From positions 1 through 64,000 of the forward strand of contig CAYFUH010000002.1 in NCBI GenBank assembly GCA_964346355.1: DNA of 64,000 nucleotides, written 5' to 3'. The notes under the pieces are model-generated. The model made no database searches and was not told where the DNA came from. It saw only the letters and a program-made list of their open reading frames with translations. Both the position numbers and the translations under genes were made by a program. Positions 35,908 to 43,930 of this stretch are shown one piece after another. The first letter of the stretch is position 1. Each line of letters starts with the position of its first letter. The stretch is from UBA6115 sp964346355 (GTDB lineage Bacteria > Bacillota > Clostridia > Christensenellales > Aristaeellaceae).

Positions 35908-36862
35908 GGTCATTCTCCTTATGTAAAATATATTTGTTACAACCAATCAGCGCAACACCGACCGCGTTATCCCCGGCATATGCCTGCAGACCGTAGTATG
36001 TTTTAATCCGGTTTGCGCGTTTTGCCAGGCGTTCATCCAGCGCAGCTCTCAACAGTTTTGACGACGCGACACCGCCTGTTACAAGCACATCATATACCTG
36101 GGTTTGTTCCGCTGCCTGGATGATCATTTTTGAAACGCTCCGGGCGATGGCATCAAACAGTTCAGCCGCAATGGATGCGTGGCTTAGCTGTTCCTCGTCC
36201 AAATCACGCAAGGCGGCAGTTTCCGTTCCGGAAAAACTGACGGACGCATCGTTTACAATGGCCGGATAGCGGCTGGTTACAGGCTGGCCTAAGGCCAGTT
36301 TTTCCATACTCGCGCCTGCTGGGAATGGATACCCCATCTTGACACCAACGCGGTCCAGCAGCTGACCTGCGCTGATGTCCAAGGTTTTCCCGATTGATGT
36401 ATACCCATCAAAACGCACCCTGACTATCTCTGTTGTGCCGCCAGACAGGTGCACGGCAAGATGGTCTTCTGGAAGTCTTTCCACCGCCAGCCCCGCCGCA
36501 GTGAAGTGCCCTTCCTGGTGGCTTGTTAAAAAAAAGGGGACCTGGTGTGTTGCCGCGATGACCCGCGCGTAGGAGACGCCCACATGAAAAACCGGCATAT
36601 AGGAACCCGGCTGAGGAACCGGTTGGCTGGACGCGCAAACTGCGATTATTTCAAACCCTTTGATGTGACCAATGCACGCTTCCAGCACGTCCGGCAGTTG
36701 CTTGATGTGCTGAAAAACGGCCTCGCTTTGGCGCAGGCCGCGTTCATGATCAGGAACTACCAGCATTTTCCGGGATTCTGCCAGCAAAACGCCATCCAGG
36801 CTGACCATCGCGCAGGATGTCTGATAGCAGCTGGTGTCAAATCCAAGAATTACCTGCGTCAT
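35873..36862 (-). CDS. TsaD/Kae1-like paralogue (M22 family)
   Basis: 329 residues with an ASKHA fold: LGFDTSCYQTSCA at the N terminus, metal motif SHQEGH (about 125-130), LSGGTTEIVR, and the VTGGVASSKLLRAAL block near the end. It is related to TsaD (threonylcarbamoyl-tRNA synthesis) but shows a degenerate N-terminal motif and lies in a folD-xseAB operon rather than with tsaB/tsaE. Similar extra copies are frequent in Clostridia; true substrate unknown. Overlaps nusB and folD. Confidence 0.85.
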   Translation of the reverse strand: MTQVILGFDTSCYQTSCAMVSLDGVLLAESRKMLVVPDHERGLRQSEAVFQHIKQLPDVLEACIGHIKGFEIIAVCASSQPVPQPGSYMPVFHVGVSYARVIAATHQVPFFLTSHQEGHFTAAGLAVERLPEDHLAVHLSGGTTEIVRVRFDGYTSIGKTLDISAGQLLDRVGVKMGYPFPAGASMEKLALGQPVTSRYPAIVNDASVSFSGTETAALRDLDEEQLSHASIAAELFDAIARSVSKMIIQAAEQTQVYDVLVTGGVASSKLLRAALDERLAKRANRIKTYYGLQAYAGDNAVGVALIGCNKYILHKENDHGDCIKRERTV

Positions 36863-37257
36863 GACTTGTTCATGCGCAGGTAATTACCCAACACCCCGTT
36901 GATAAATCTGCTGTCACTTTCGTCCCCGAAGCGCTTGGCAAGCTCCACCGCCTCATTGACAATGACCTTGGGCAAAGCATCCGGCTGGGAAAGTTCATGA
37001 AGTGACAGATACAAAATTGCCTTGTTAAGCGCGGGGATGCGATCAAGGGAACGCTCCGGGCTGAGAGCCTGGATCACCTGGTTATACGCATCCTGGTTTT
37101 TTATGGTGCCTTCCAGCGCGTCATCAATAAAGCGCTGGTCCTCACCGATGTTGGCAATATCCTCCTGATCCTCCAGGACGCTGGCGCACTCATCAGCGCG
37201 GAACAAATTCGCAAACACCATTTGCAGCGCGACCCGTCTTGCCGCATGCAACGCCAT
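36859..37257 (-). CDS. nusB: Transcription antitermination factor NusB
   Basis: A 132-residue all-helical protein that with NusE/S10 supports rRNA antitermination. Signature ARRVALQMVFANLF near the start and LNKAILYLSLHEL...PKVIVNEAVELAKRFGDESDSRFINGVLG. Follows the asp23-amaP-DUF2273 genes, a conserved order. Confidence 0.95.
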   Translation of the reverse strand: MALHAARRVALQMVFANLFRADECASVLEDQEDIANIGEDQRFIDDALEGTIKNQDAYNQVIQALSPERSLDRIPALNKAILYLSLHELSQPDALPKVIVNEAVELAKRFGDESDSRFINGVLGNYLRMNKS

Positions 37258-37258
37258 C

Positions 37259-37594
37259 TTATTCTTCTTCCTTCTTTTCCTCGGTTGCCTGCTGCGCCTT
37301 TTTGCGCTGCTCTGCTACCTTGCGGACCTTTTCCAGGTCCTCCTGGGTATAGACGACCTTTTGCTTGGAAGGCGGATAAATCTTATCAATCAGATCGGAG
37401 GTTGCTTTGCCAAGGGATTCAGCCGATCCGATGAAAATGCCCACCAGGGTGACCGCGGCCACAAACAGCGTTTTCCAAAACCCGATGAGAACAATCAGCA
37501 AAGCGATAACAAAAAATGAGACGCCATAATAAACCTTGGCCGTTGGTGTCCCAGGCTTGAAACCTGTTTTCAATGCTTCCTCAATTTTCTTCAT
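37259..37594 (-). CDS. DUF2273 small membrane protein
   Basis: 111 residues from ATG 37594, chosen because AAGGAAGG lies just upstream. Two closely spaced hydrophobic segments (about 24-60) and a charged C-terminal tail ending in Lys/Glu repeats. DUF2273 proteins accompany Asp23 and AmaP; role in envelope stress is inferred from that association. Confidence 0.85.
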   Translation of the reverse strand: MKKIEEALKTGFKPGTPTAKVYYGVSFFVIALLIVLIGFWKTLFVAAVTLVGIFIGSAESLGKATSDLIDKIYPPSKQKVVYTQEDLEKVRKVAEQRKKAQQATEEKKEEE

Positions 37595-37632
37595 GATGAC
37601 CTTCCTTGACATATTGTTATATTCATAAGGGC

Positions 37633-38226
37633 TTAGTCTTCTTTTTTTAGATCCAGCGTGTTTGGGTCCACCTTGAACCTGGATTTGTTGTCCGCGTGAT
37701 CTGCCTTTTCGATGATGACACGGATCTCCTTTACATCAATCCCACTGGTTGCCAGCAGCTGCTGTTTGACATGCTTTTGGACTTCTTCTACCGCTTTTGG
37801 GATATTGATGTTGTTGGCGATGGCTGCCCGCAAATCCACTTCAACGCCGCGTTTGGTGTTGTGCACAAGCAAATCCTGAATTTTGATTTCGTCATGTTGT
37901 GACAGACTTTTTTGGATGATGCTGTTGATCGCGTGGACGCTGATGCGCATTTCACCGGTTGGCGTTTTCTGCAGGACAAAATCAGACTTGGGCTGCTTTA
38001 CCCGGCGAGGCAGTGTCAAGCAAAACACGCCAAACAGGATGGTCAGGATACCTGAGAGCATCAGGCCAATGCGGGTCAGGGTGAAGAAGCCCTGGCCCTC
38101 AGTGCGGATGGGAATTTCGTTGAATTGCAGGCTGCCAAAAATGATGGCCACGCCAATCAGGATGACCAGCAGCGCGCCGATGAACAAAACAACGGTATGC
38201 GTAAACTTCAGCTTCATATCACGCAA
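37633..38226 (-). CDS. amaP: Alkaline-shock membrane anchor protein AmaP
   Basis: Up to 197 residues with two membrane helices (about 10-32 and 48-70) followed by a cytoplasmic Asp23-like domain. In Staphylococcus AmaP anchors Asp23 at the membrane. The TTG at 38226 and ATG at 38217 are both possible starts; neither has a strong ribosome site. Between asp23 and DUF2273. Confidence 0.88.
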   Translation of the reverse strand: MRDMKLKFTHTVVLFIGALLVILIGVAIIFGSLQFNEIPIRTEGQGFFTLTRIGLMLSGILTILFGVFCLTLPRRVKQPKSDFVLQKTPTGEMRISVHAINSIIQKSLSQHDEIKIQDLLVHNTKRGVEVDLRAAIANNINIPKAVEEVQKHVKQQLLATSGIDVKEIRVIIEKADHADNKSRFKVDPNTLDLKKED

Positions 38227-38237
38227 TGATGGCGTCT

Positions 38238-38951
38238 TTACGCCTTGTTGTTTTTAGATGCGGGCGCTTTTTTTCTGCTGCGGGCAGGCGCGGGCTTCTT
38301 CGCGGCAGGTTTTTTGGCTTCCGCTTCCGCTGTCTTTTTTTCATCCGCCTTGACAGAGGCTTCATCATCCCCCTGCTTCGGCGTTTCCGGCTTGTCTTCC
38401 TGCATGGCGGCTTCCTTTTTGTCGTCCGCTTCCTTCGCTGCCTTTTCGTCTGCCGCCTTTGCTTCCAGCTCCTTTGCTTCTTTCTCCGCCTGCTTATTTT
38501 TCTTTTCCTGGGCGGAGTCGGAGATGTGCTGGATATGCGCCGCTTCAATGCGGCTGGCTGTGTCCTTCTTGTCCTTCTCAAAGCTGACGCCCTGCACGTG
38601 GATGTCCACACGGACAACCTTCAGCCCCGTCATGGACTCGATGGATTTGCGGACGTTTTCCTGCACCTCACTGGCCACTTTCTGGATGGGCTGGCCGTAC
38701 TCCACAATGGTGTACAGGTCAACAGACACTTCCTCTGTGCCCACTTCCACCTTGACGCCGCGGGTAATGTTGCGGTTCTTGCTGATGATCTCGCCCAGGC
38801 CGCCTGTGGTAACCATGCCGGCAATGCCCTCGATTTCGCTGGCAGCAATGCCCGAAATGATCGCGATGACCTCATTCGCATAGGAAATGGTGCCGCCGTC
38901 GTTGACGACAGGATCTGTATTCACTGGGAGATTGTCTTTTTTCTGAACCAT
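38238..38951 (-). CDS. Asp23/Gls24 envelope stress protein with long charged tail
   Basis: 237 residues. The Asp23/Gls24 domain fills about 20-130 (ISYANEVIAIISGIAASEIEGIAGM, and VYDLYTIVEYG-like segment). Residues about 140-237 are an unusual Ala/Lys/Glu-rich low-complexity tail that turns from mixed acidic to strongly basic with KKPAAKKP-type repeats. Usual family members lack such a tail. ATG follows AAGGAGG. First gene of the long run down to thiI. Confidence 0.92.
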   Translation of the reverse strand: MVQKKDNLPVNTDPVVNDGGTISYANEVIAIISGIAASEIEGIAGMVTTGGLGEIISKNRNITRGVKVEVGTEEVSVDLYTIVEYGQPIQKVASEVQENVRKSIESMTGLKVVRVDIHVQGVSFEKDKKDTASRIEAAHIQHISDSAQEKKNKQAEKEAKELEAKAADEKAAKEADDKKEAAMQEDKPETPKQGDDEASVKADEKKTAEAEAKKPAAKKPAPARSRKKAPASKNNKA

Positions 38952-38979
38952 ATCAATACCTCCTTGAGGATTCTACATA

Positions 38980-39008
38980 ATTATAACAAACAAAGAATGG
39001 ATTGACAA
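38980..39008 (-). promoter_or_regulatory. Promoter of the asp23-nusB-folD-ispA operon
   Basis: -35 TTGTCA (39003-39008), 17-base spacer, -10 TATAAT (38980-38985). A short GC-rich hairpin CAGGC-CA-GCCTG (39013-39024) follows aspS and may act as a weak terminator before it. Confidence 0.85.
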
Positions 39009-39024
39009 CAATCAGGCCAGCCTG

Positions 39025-40812
39025 TCATTTTACAGACTTAAGGTGAAGCTGCACCAGCTGCTCATCATGCACCACAGAAGGCGTATCCATCATCAGACAG
39101 GATGCATTTTGTACCTTGGGGAAGGCGATGACATCACGCAGGCTGTCGGCACCTGTCATCAGCATCATCAGGCGGTCTATGCCAAAGGCGAAGCCGCCAT
39201 GCGGCGGTGTGCCAAAACGGAAGGCTTCCAATAAAAAGCCAAAGCGCTCCCAGGCTTCCTCATGCGTAAAGCCCAGCCAGCTGAACATGCGCTCCTGCAG
39301 GTCTGACGCGTGGATGCGGATGGAGCCAGAGCCCATCTCCACCCCGTTGTAGACCAGGTCATAGGATTTGGCGCGCACCTGCTCCGGATGGCTATCAAGG
39401 AGGTCAAAATCCTCCTCCATGGGCATGGTAAAGGGATGGTGTGCTGCCGTATAGCGCTTGGTGTCCTCATTCCACTCCAGCAGGGGAAACTCCGTTATCC
39501 AGAGCAATTTGTCCTGGGTTTGATCAATCAAATCAAGCTGTTTTCCCAATTTGACGCGAAGCTGGCCCATGGCGTTGAGCGCGGTGAGTTTCTGATCCGC
39601 GATCAGGAAAAGAGCGTCAGTGGGTTTCACATCAAGCTTGTCCATCAGGGCTTTCATTTTATCCTCTGGGATAAACTTCGCGAAGCTGGAGCGGAAGCTG
39701 CCGTCCTCATTCACAGCAAGCCAGGCCAAGCCTTTGACGTGGTAGGTTTTTACGTATTCTGACAGCGCGTCCATATCCTTACGCGACAGGGTGGCACCCG
39801 CGCCTTCCGCTTTGATGGCGCAAACGATACCGCCGTTTTTAATCGCGGATTCAAAGATGGAGAAGCCGCAGTCCGCCGCCCATTCGCTGTGGTCCGTAAT
39901 CTTTAGCCCAAAGCGCAAATCAGGCTTGTCGCTGCCATAGGAGGCCATCGCCTCCTTCCAGGTCATGCGCGGCAGAGGCAGAGGCAGATCAACGCCCTTG
40001 ATGTCCTGAAACACCGCTTGAAACGCGCCTTCAACAGCGTTTTGCACATCCGTCGGGTCCACAAAGGACATTTCCAAATCCAGCTGTGTAAACTCCGGCT
40101 GGCGGTCTGCGCGGCTGTCCTCATCGCGGAAGCACTTGGCAAACTGGAAATAACGGTCAAGCCCGGACAGCATCAACAATTGCTTGTAGATTTGCGGGCT
40201 TTGCGGAAGCGCATAAAACTTGCCGGGGTGCAGGCGGCTGGGCACCAAAAAGTCACGTGCGCCTTCGGGTGTGGATTTGGTCATGATGGGTGTTTCCACC
40301 TCAACAAAGCCATTTTCTATCATGTTTTGGCGGATGGCGTTGATGGTTTTTGAGCGCAGCATCAGCATGTTTTGCATGCTGGGACGACGCAAGTCCAAAT
40401 AGCGGTATTTGAGCCGCACTGCCTCGTTCTCATTGGCGCTGTCGTCCGTGTAAATGGGCGGAGTTGCTGATTCGTTCAGCAATTTGGCCTCTTTGACCTG
40501 CACTTCGATGGCGCCTGTTTTTAACTGCTTATTGATAGCGGCGTCATCGCGTTTGATGACGGTGCCTTTCACCGCCAGCACAAACTCCGAGCGCAGGGAC
40601 TCCGCCAGCGCGTAGGTTTTCTCATCCATGTGATTGGCATCAAACACCAGCTGGATGATGCCGGTGCGGTCCCTGAGCCAGACAAACAAAATGCCGCCCA
40701 TGTTGCGCACACGGGCCACCCACCCCATGAGGGTGAGTTCCTGCCCGATATCCTGCTCTGTCACCTCCGCGCAGCGCTTGTCGCGTTTCCAGTTGCCCAT
40801 TAATTCTGCCAT
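39025..40812 (-). CDS. aspS: Aspartyl-tRNA synthetase
   Basis: A 595-residue class IIb synthetase. N-terminal OB-fold anticodon domain (GWVARVRNMGGILFVWLRDRTG), motif 2 near FRDEDSRADRQPEFTQLD, bacterial GAD insert about 290-420, and motif 3 GFAFGIDRLMML. 12 bases downstream of hisS and sharing its T-box leader. Confidence 0.97.
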   Translation of the reverse strand: MAELMGNWKRDKRCAEVTEQDIGQELTLMGWVARVRNMGGILFVWLRDRTGIIQLVFDANHMDEKTYALAESLRSEFVLAVKGTVIKRDDAAINKQLKTGAIEVQVKEAKLLNESATPPIYTDDSANENEAVRLKYRYLDLRRPSMQNMLMLRSKTINAIRQNMIENGFVEVETPIMTKSTPEGARDFLVPSRLHPGKFYALPQSPQIYKQLLMLSGLDRYFQFAKCFRDEDSRADRQPEFTQLDLEMSFVDPTDVQNAVEGAFQAVFQDIKGVDLPLPLPRMTWKEAMASYGSDKPDLRFGLKITDHSEWAADCGFSIFESAIKNGGIVCAIKAEGAGATLSRKDMDALSEYVKTYHVKGLAWLAVNEDGSFRSSFAKFIPEDKMKALMDKLDVKPTDALFLIADQKLTALNAMGQLRVKLGKQLDLIDQTQDKLLWITEFPLLEWNEDTKRYTAAHHPFTMPMEEDFDLLDSHPEQVRAKSYDLVYNGVEMGSGSIRIHASDLQERMFSWLGFTHEEAWERFGFLLEAFRFGTPPHGGFAFGIDRLMMLMTGADSLRDVIAFPKVQNASCLMMDTPSVVHDEQLVQLHLKSVK

Positions 40813-40824
40813 ATGTCCCTCCGT

Positions 40825-42099
40825 TTATCGATCTTGCGTTATGATTTCTTTCATCGCACTGACTGCTTCTGCAAGCGGGATTTCCTTCTCATCCCCTGTT
40901 TTCATCTCTTTGACTTTAACTGTTCCCCGCTGCAGTTCATCCCCACCCGCGATCACCATATAGGGAACACCCAACTTGTCCGCGTAGCGAAACTGTGCCT
41001 TGAGGCTGCGGTTCATATGGTCAAAATCTGCCTTGATGCCGCTTTCGCGCAAATCCATGCACAGCCGGTAGGCAGGCAGGCGGCCTTCTTCGCCGAGGCT
41101 TGCAATAAACACGGTGGTAATCTCGCGCGTTGGTGCTTCTATGCCCTGGTTTTGCAGTTCCAAAATGATACGTTCCGTGCCGATGCCAAAGCCAACGCCC
41201 GGCATATCCGGGCCCCCGATCTCCTTCACCAGACCATCATAGCGGCCGCCGCCGCACAGGGCCATTTCTCCGCGGGGTGACTGCATGATGATCTCAAACA
41301 CCGTTTTGGTGTAATAATCAAGGCCGCGCACGATCTGCGGGTCGATCGAGATGGGCACCTGGCGCGCATGGAGCAACTGCTGCAGGCCCTCAAAGTGGGT
41401 GTCACACTCCTCGCACAGATGATCCAGGATGCTGGGCGCATTCCGCGCGATGACCTGGCAGGATTTTTCCTTACAGTCAAGCACCCGCAAGGGGTTACGG
41501 TCATACCGCTCCTTGCACTGCGGGCATAATTCATCAAAATGCGCCTTCAAATAAGCGCGCAAAGCCTCGTGATAAGAAGGCCTGCACACTGGGCAGCCGA
41601 TCGAATTAATCTTCACGGACAGGTTACGTAATCCCAATTGGCTCAGGATCCTCAGCACTGTCATGATCACCTCGGCGTCCGCGGTTGGCCCCTTGACCCC
41701 AAAGCACTCCATGCCAAACTGGTGATGCTCCCGCAGACGGCCGTGCTGCGGGTTCTCATAACGGAAAATAGGGTTGTTAAGGTAATACATCTTAACGGGC
41801 AGAGGTTCTGCATACAGTTTGTTCTCAATCAGCGCGCGCACCGCGCCTGCTGTCCCCTCGGGTTTCAGCGTAATGGACCGGTCTCCCTTATCCAGGAAGG
41901 TATACATTTCCTTTTGGACAATATCCGTTGTATCCCCTACCCCACGCTCAAACAGCTCTGTATACTCAAAAACCGGTGTCCTGATCTCAAGATAGCCGGC
42001 CAGGGCCGCTTCCTTGCGCATGGTCTGTTCAATCCACTGCCACAAGAAGCTGTCCTTGGGCAGCATGTCCCTGGTTCCCTTTGGGCTTTGAATGTGCAT
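40825..42099 (-). CDS. hisS: Histidyl-tRNA synthetase
   Basis: A 424-residue class II synthetase: start KGTRDMLP, motif 1/2 region ELFERGVGDTTDIVQKEMYTF, histidine loop IVRGLDYYTKTVFE and GGGRYDGL; C-terminal anticodon domain from about 330. ATG follows AGGAGG immediately after the T-box terminator. Confidence 0.97.
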   Translation of the reverse strand: MHIQSPKGTRDMLPKDSFLWQWIEQTMRKEAALAGYLEIRTPVFEYTELFERGVGDTTDIVQKEMYTFLDKGDRSITLKPEGTAGAVRALIENKLYAEPLPVKMYYLNNPIFRYENPQHGRLREHHQFGMECFGVKGPTADAEVIMTVLRILSQLGLRNLSVKINSIGCPVCRPSYHEALRAYLKAHFDELCPQCKERYDRNPLRVLDCKEKSCQVIARNAPSILDHLCEECDTHFEGLQQLLHARQVPISIDPQIVRGLDYYTKTVFEIIMQSPRGEMALCGGGRYDGLVKEIGGPDMPGVGFGIGTERIILELQNQGIEAPTREITTVFIASLGEEGRLPAYRLCMDLRESGIKADFDHMNRSLKAQFRYADKLGVPYMVIAGGDELQRGTVKVKEMKTGDEKEIPLAEAVSAMKEIITQDR

Positions 42100-42110
42100 C
42101 CATTCCTCCT

Positions 42111-42326
42111 AAAAAAATGCGCCCACGCTGATTGCGCGGGACGATTGATCGCGTTGCCACCCTGCTTGCATTATTTCTAATGCCACTCGTGCTCCTTATC
42201 GCGGAAAACGCCTGCTCTCGCAGGAGACTCCGGGGTGTCACGCGGTGAGTTGCTTTAAATGGCTTCCAGCGCTGCCATTCTCTCTGTGAAAGGCTCAGCC
42301 GCACCTTCCCTTCAGCGTCTTGTGGC
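42111..42326 (-). promoter_or_regulatory. T-box riboswitch of the hisS-aspS operon
   Basis: The leader contains the T-box core AGGGTGGCAACGCG (42150-42163) that binds the uncharged tRNA acceptor end, an AGAGAGA element followed by a stem ATGGC/GCCAT in the upper stem I, and an intrinsic terminator CCCGCGC/GCGTGGG with T7 (42111-42142). The likely specifier region reads GTGACACC (42234-42241), holding GAC (Asp) and CAC (His) overlapping by one base. Uncharged tRNA should prevent termination and raise synthetase expression. Confidence 0.9.
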
Positions 42327-42356
42327 ATTATATCCAAGTTGATAAACCTTTGTCAA
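42327..42356 (-). promoter_or_regulatory. Promoter of hisS-aspS
   Basis: Perfect -35 TTGACA (42351-42356), 18-base spacer, perfect -10 TATAAT (42327-42332), directly upstream of the T-box. Confidence 0.88.
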
Positions 42357-42391
42357 CGAAAAAGGCCGCAGGCGTAAATGCCCACGGCCTT
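42357..42391 (-). terminator. Terminator after metQ
   Basis: Minus strand AAGGCCG (42385-42391) pairs with CGGCCTT (42362-42368) with further GGGC/GCCT pairing inside, followed by TTTTTC. Adjoins the hisS promoter. Confidence 0.85.
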
Positions 42392-42404
42392 CGTTTGGTG
42401 CGGT

Positions 42405-43241
42405 TTACTCCGCTTGTGCCGCTTCAAAATTGGGTACGACGCCGCCCTTGAAGTCCTCATTGGTCAACAGGAAGTCACGCACCTTGTCAGAATGCAGCAC
42501 CTTGCGCAGGGCTTCCACAAAATCAGCATCAACATCCGCTGCGCGCACAACCACATAGTTGGTGTAGTTGATGGCGGCTTCACTCTGGGTGCCTTCCAGC
42601 TTCACAGCGTCACGGGTGGGATACAGGCCAGCCGGAATCGCGTAGTTGCCGTTGATGACAGCGAAGGCCACGTCTTCCAGGGTGGCGGGCAGGCGCTCCG
42701 CGTCCACCTCGACGATCTCAAGGTTGACAGAACCCGGCTTCACGTCCAGTTTGGTTACCGTGCTGTCCCCAGTGGTGCCCTCGGGCAGGGTGATGAGGCC
42801 GGCTTCCTGCAGCAGCAGCAAGGCACGGGTTTCGTTGGAGGGGTCATTGGGCACGGCGATGCTGTCGCCATCCACCAGGTCTTCCAGCGCTTTCTTGGTG
42901 CCGGGATAGATGCCAAAGGGCTCATAATGTACCGGGATGACGGCGACCAGTTGCTCTGCCTCACCAACCGACTCGTTGTACTTGTTCAAATACGGGCGGT
43001 GCTGGAAGAAGTTGGCGTCATATTCCCCGGCGGAAGTGGCGGGATTTTGCAGCACATAGCCGTCAATCCAGGTGACTTCCAGGTCATAGCCCAATTCTTT
43101 CAAATCGTCCTTGACAAAGTTGAGCAGGATTTCATGCGGGTTGGCGGAGGCAGCAACACGGATGACTTTGTTTTCAGCAGTCGCAGTGACAAGCCCCAGG
43201 GCCAGAATAAGAACGACCAGGATAGATAATGCCTTTTTCAT
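42405..43241 (-). CDS. metQ: Methionine ABC transporter substrate-binding protein (NlpA/MetQ family), no lipobox
   Basis: A 278-residue NlpA-family binding protein: signal peptide about 1-21 (MKKALSILVVLILALGLVTATA), then VIRVAASANPHEILLNFV, NFFQHRPYLNKYNE, IAVPNDPSNETRALLLLQEAGLI and DVAFAVINGNYAI blocks that form the two lobes. Unlike nearly all MetQ proteins of Gram-positives it has no cysteine after the signal peptide, or anywhere, so it cannot be a lipoprotein; an AxA-type cleavage site is present instead. Last gene of metNIQ. Confidence 0.93.
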   Translation of the reverse strand: MKKALSILVVLILALGLVTATAENKVIRVAASANPHEILLNFVKDDLKELGYDLEVTWIDGYVLQNPATSAGEYDANFFQHRPYLNKYNESVGEAEQLVAVIPVHYEPFGIYPGTKKALEDLVDGDSIAVPNDPSNETRALLLLQEAGLITLPEGTTGDSTVTKLDVKPGSVNLEIVEVDAERLPATLEDVAFAVINGNYAIPAGLYPTRDAVKLEGTQSEAAINYTNYVVVRAADVDADFVEALRKVLHSDKVRDFLLTNEDFKGGVVPNFEAAQAE

Positions 43242-43267
43242 GTTGATTTCCTTTCTGTTTTCACAGT

Positions 43268-43930
43268 TTATTTGATACGGTGGTCCAGTTTTTTGCTGAT
43301 CTGATTGCCAAACAGGGTCATGATCTGCACCATGGCAACCAGTGTCAGGCTGGCTGAGTACATGATTTCATACTTGCGCATATTCAGCCCTTTGGTGATG
43401 GCAAGCGCCCCCAGTCCGCCGCCGCCGGCCGCGCTGGCCATGGCGGTATAACCCAGGATGGTCACCATGCAGATGGCTGCGCCGTTTAGGAGGGAAGGAA
43501 GCGCTTCTGGAATCATAACTTTGCGGATAACCTGCCAGTCTGTTGATCCCATGGACTGCGCGGCTTCAATCACGCCGTGGTCCACTTCACGGATGGCCCC
43601 TTCCACCATTCTGGCCACATACGGAAAAGCGCTGATGACCAAGGGGAAGATGATGGACTGTGTTCCGATGGCCCGTCCCATCACCGCGCGCGTCACCGGA
43701 AAGAGCAGGACGAGCAGGATGATAAACGGAATGGACCTAAGGAAGTTGATGGTCACGCCCAAAAATGATTGCAGTACAGGCATCGGGCGAATTCCTTCCT
43801 TGCTGGTAATCACCAGCAGGATGCCAAGGGGCATACCGATGAGATAGGACAGCACGGTTGAGGGGATGGTCATGTACAGCGTATCCCATAGCCCTTCCAG
43901 AATCAGTGGCAACAGTTGGTCCCAGCTCAT
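43268..43930 (-). CDS. metI: Methionine ABC transporter permease
   Basis: 220 residues with about five membrane helices and the permease EAA-like loop (VIEAAQSMGSTDWQVIRKVMIPEALPSLL). Overlaps metN by 4 bases. MetI dimer forms the translocation path. Confidence 0.95.
   Translation of the reverse strand: MSWDQLLPLILEGLWDTLYMTIPSTVLSYLIGMPLGILLVITSKEGIRPMPVLQSFLGVTINFLRSIPFIILLVLLFPVTRAVMGRAIGTQSIIFPLVISAFPYVARMVEGAIREVDHGVIEAAQSMGSTDWQVIRKVMIPEALPSLLNGAAICMVTILGYTAMASAAGGGGLGALAITKGLNMRKYEIMYSASLTLVAMVQIMTLFGNQISKKLDHRIK

Noticed and set aside
38226..39005. Plus-strand Arg/Phe-rich frame opposite asp23
   Set aside because: Mirror of the Ala/Lys/Glu-rich tail of asp23 rather than a gene.
42378..43229. 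Long plus-strand open frame covering metQ and its terminator
   Set aside because: Antisense to metQ, begins in a terminator hairpin, no recognisable domain.
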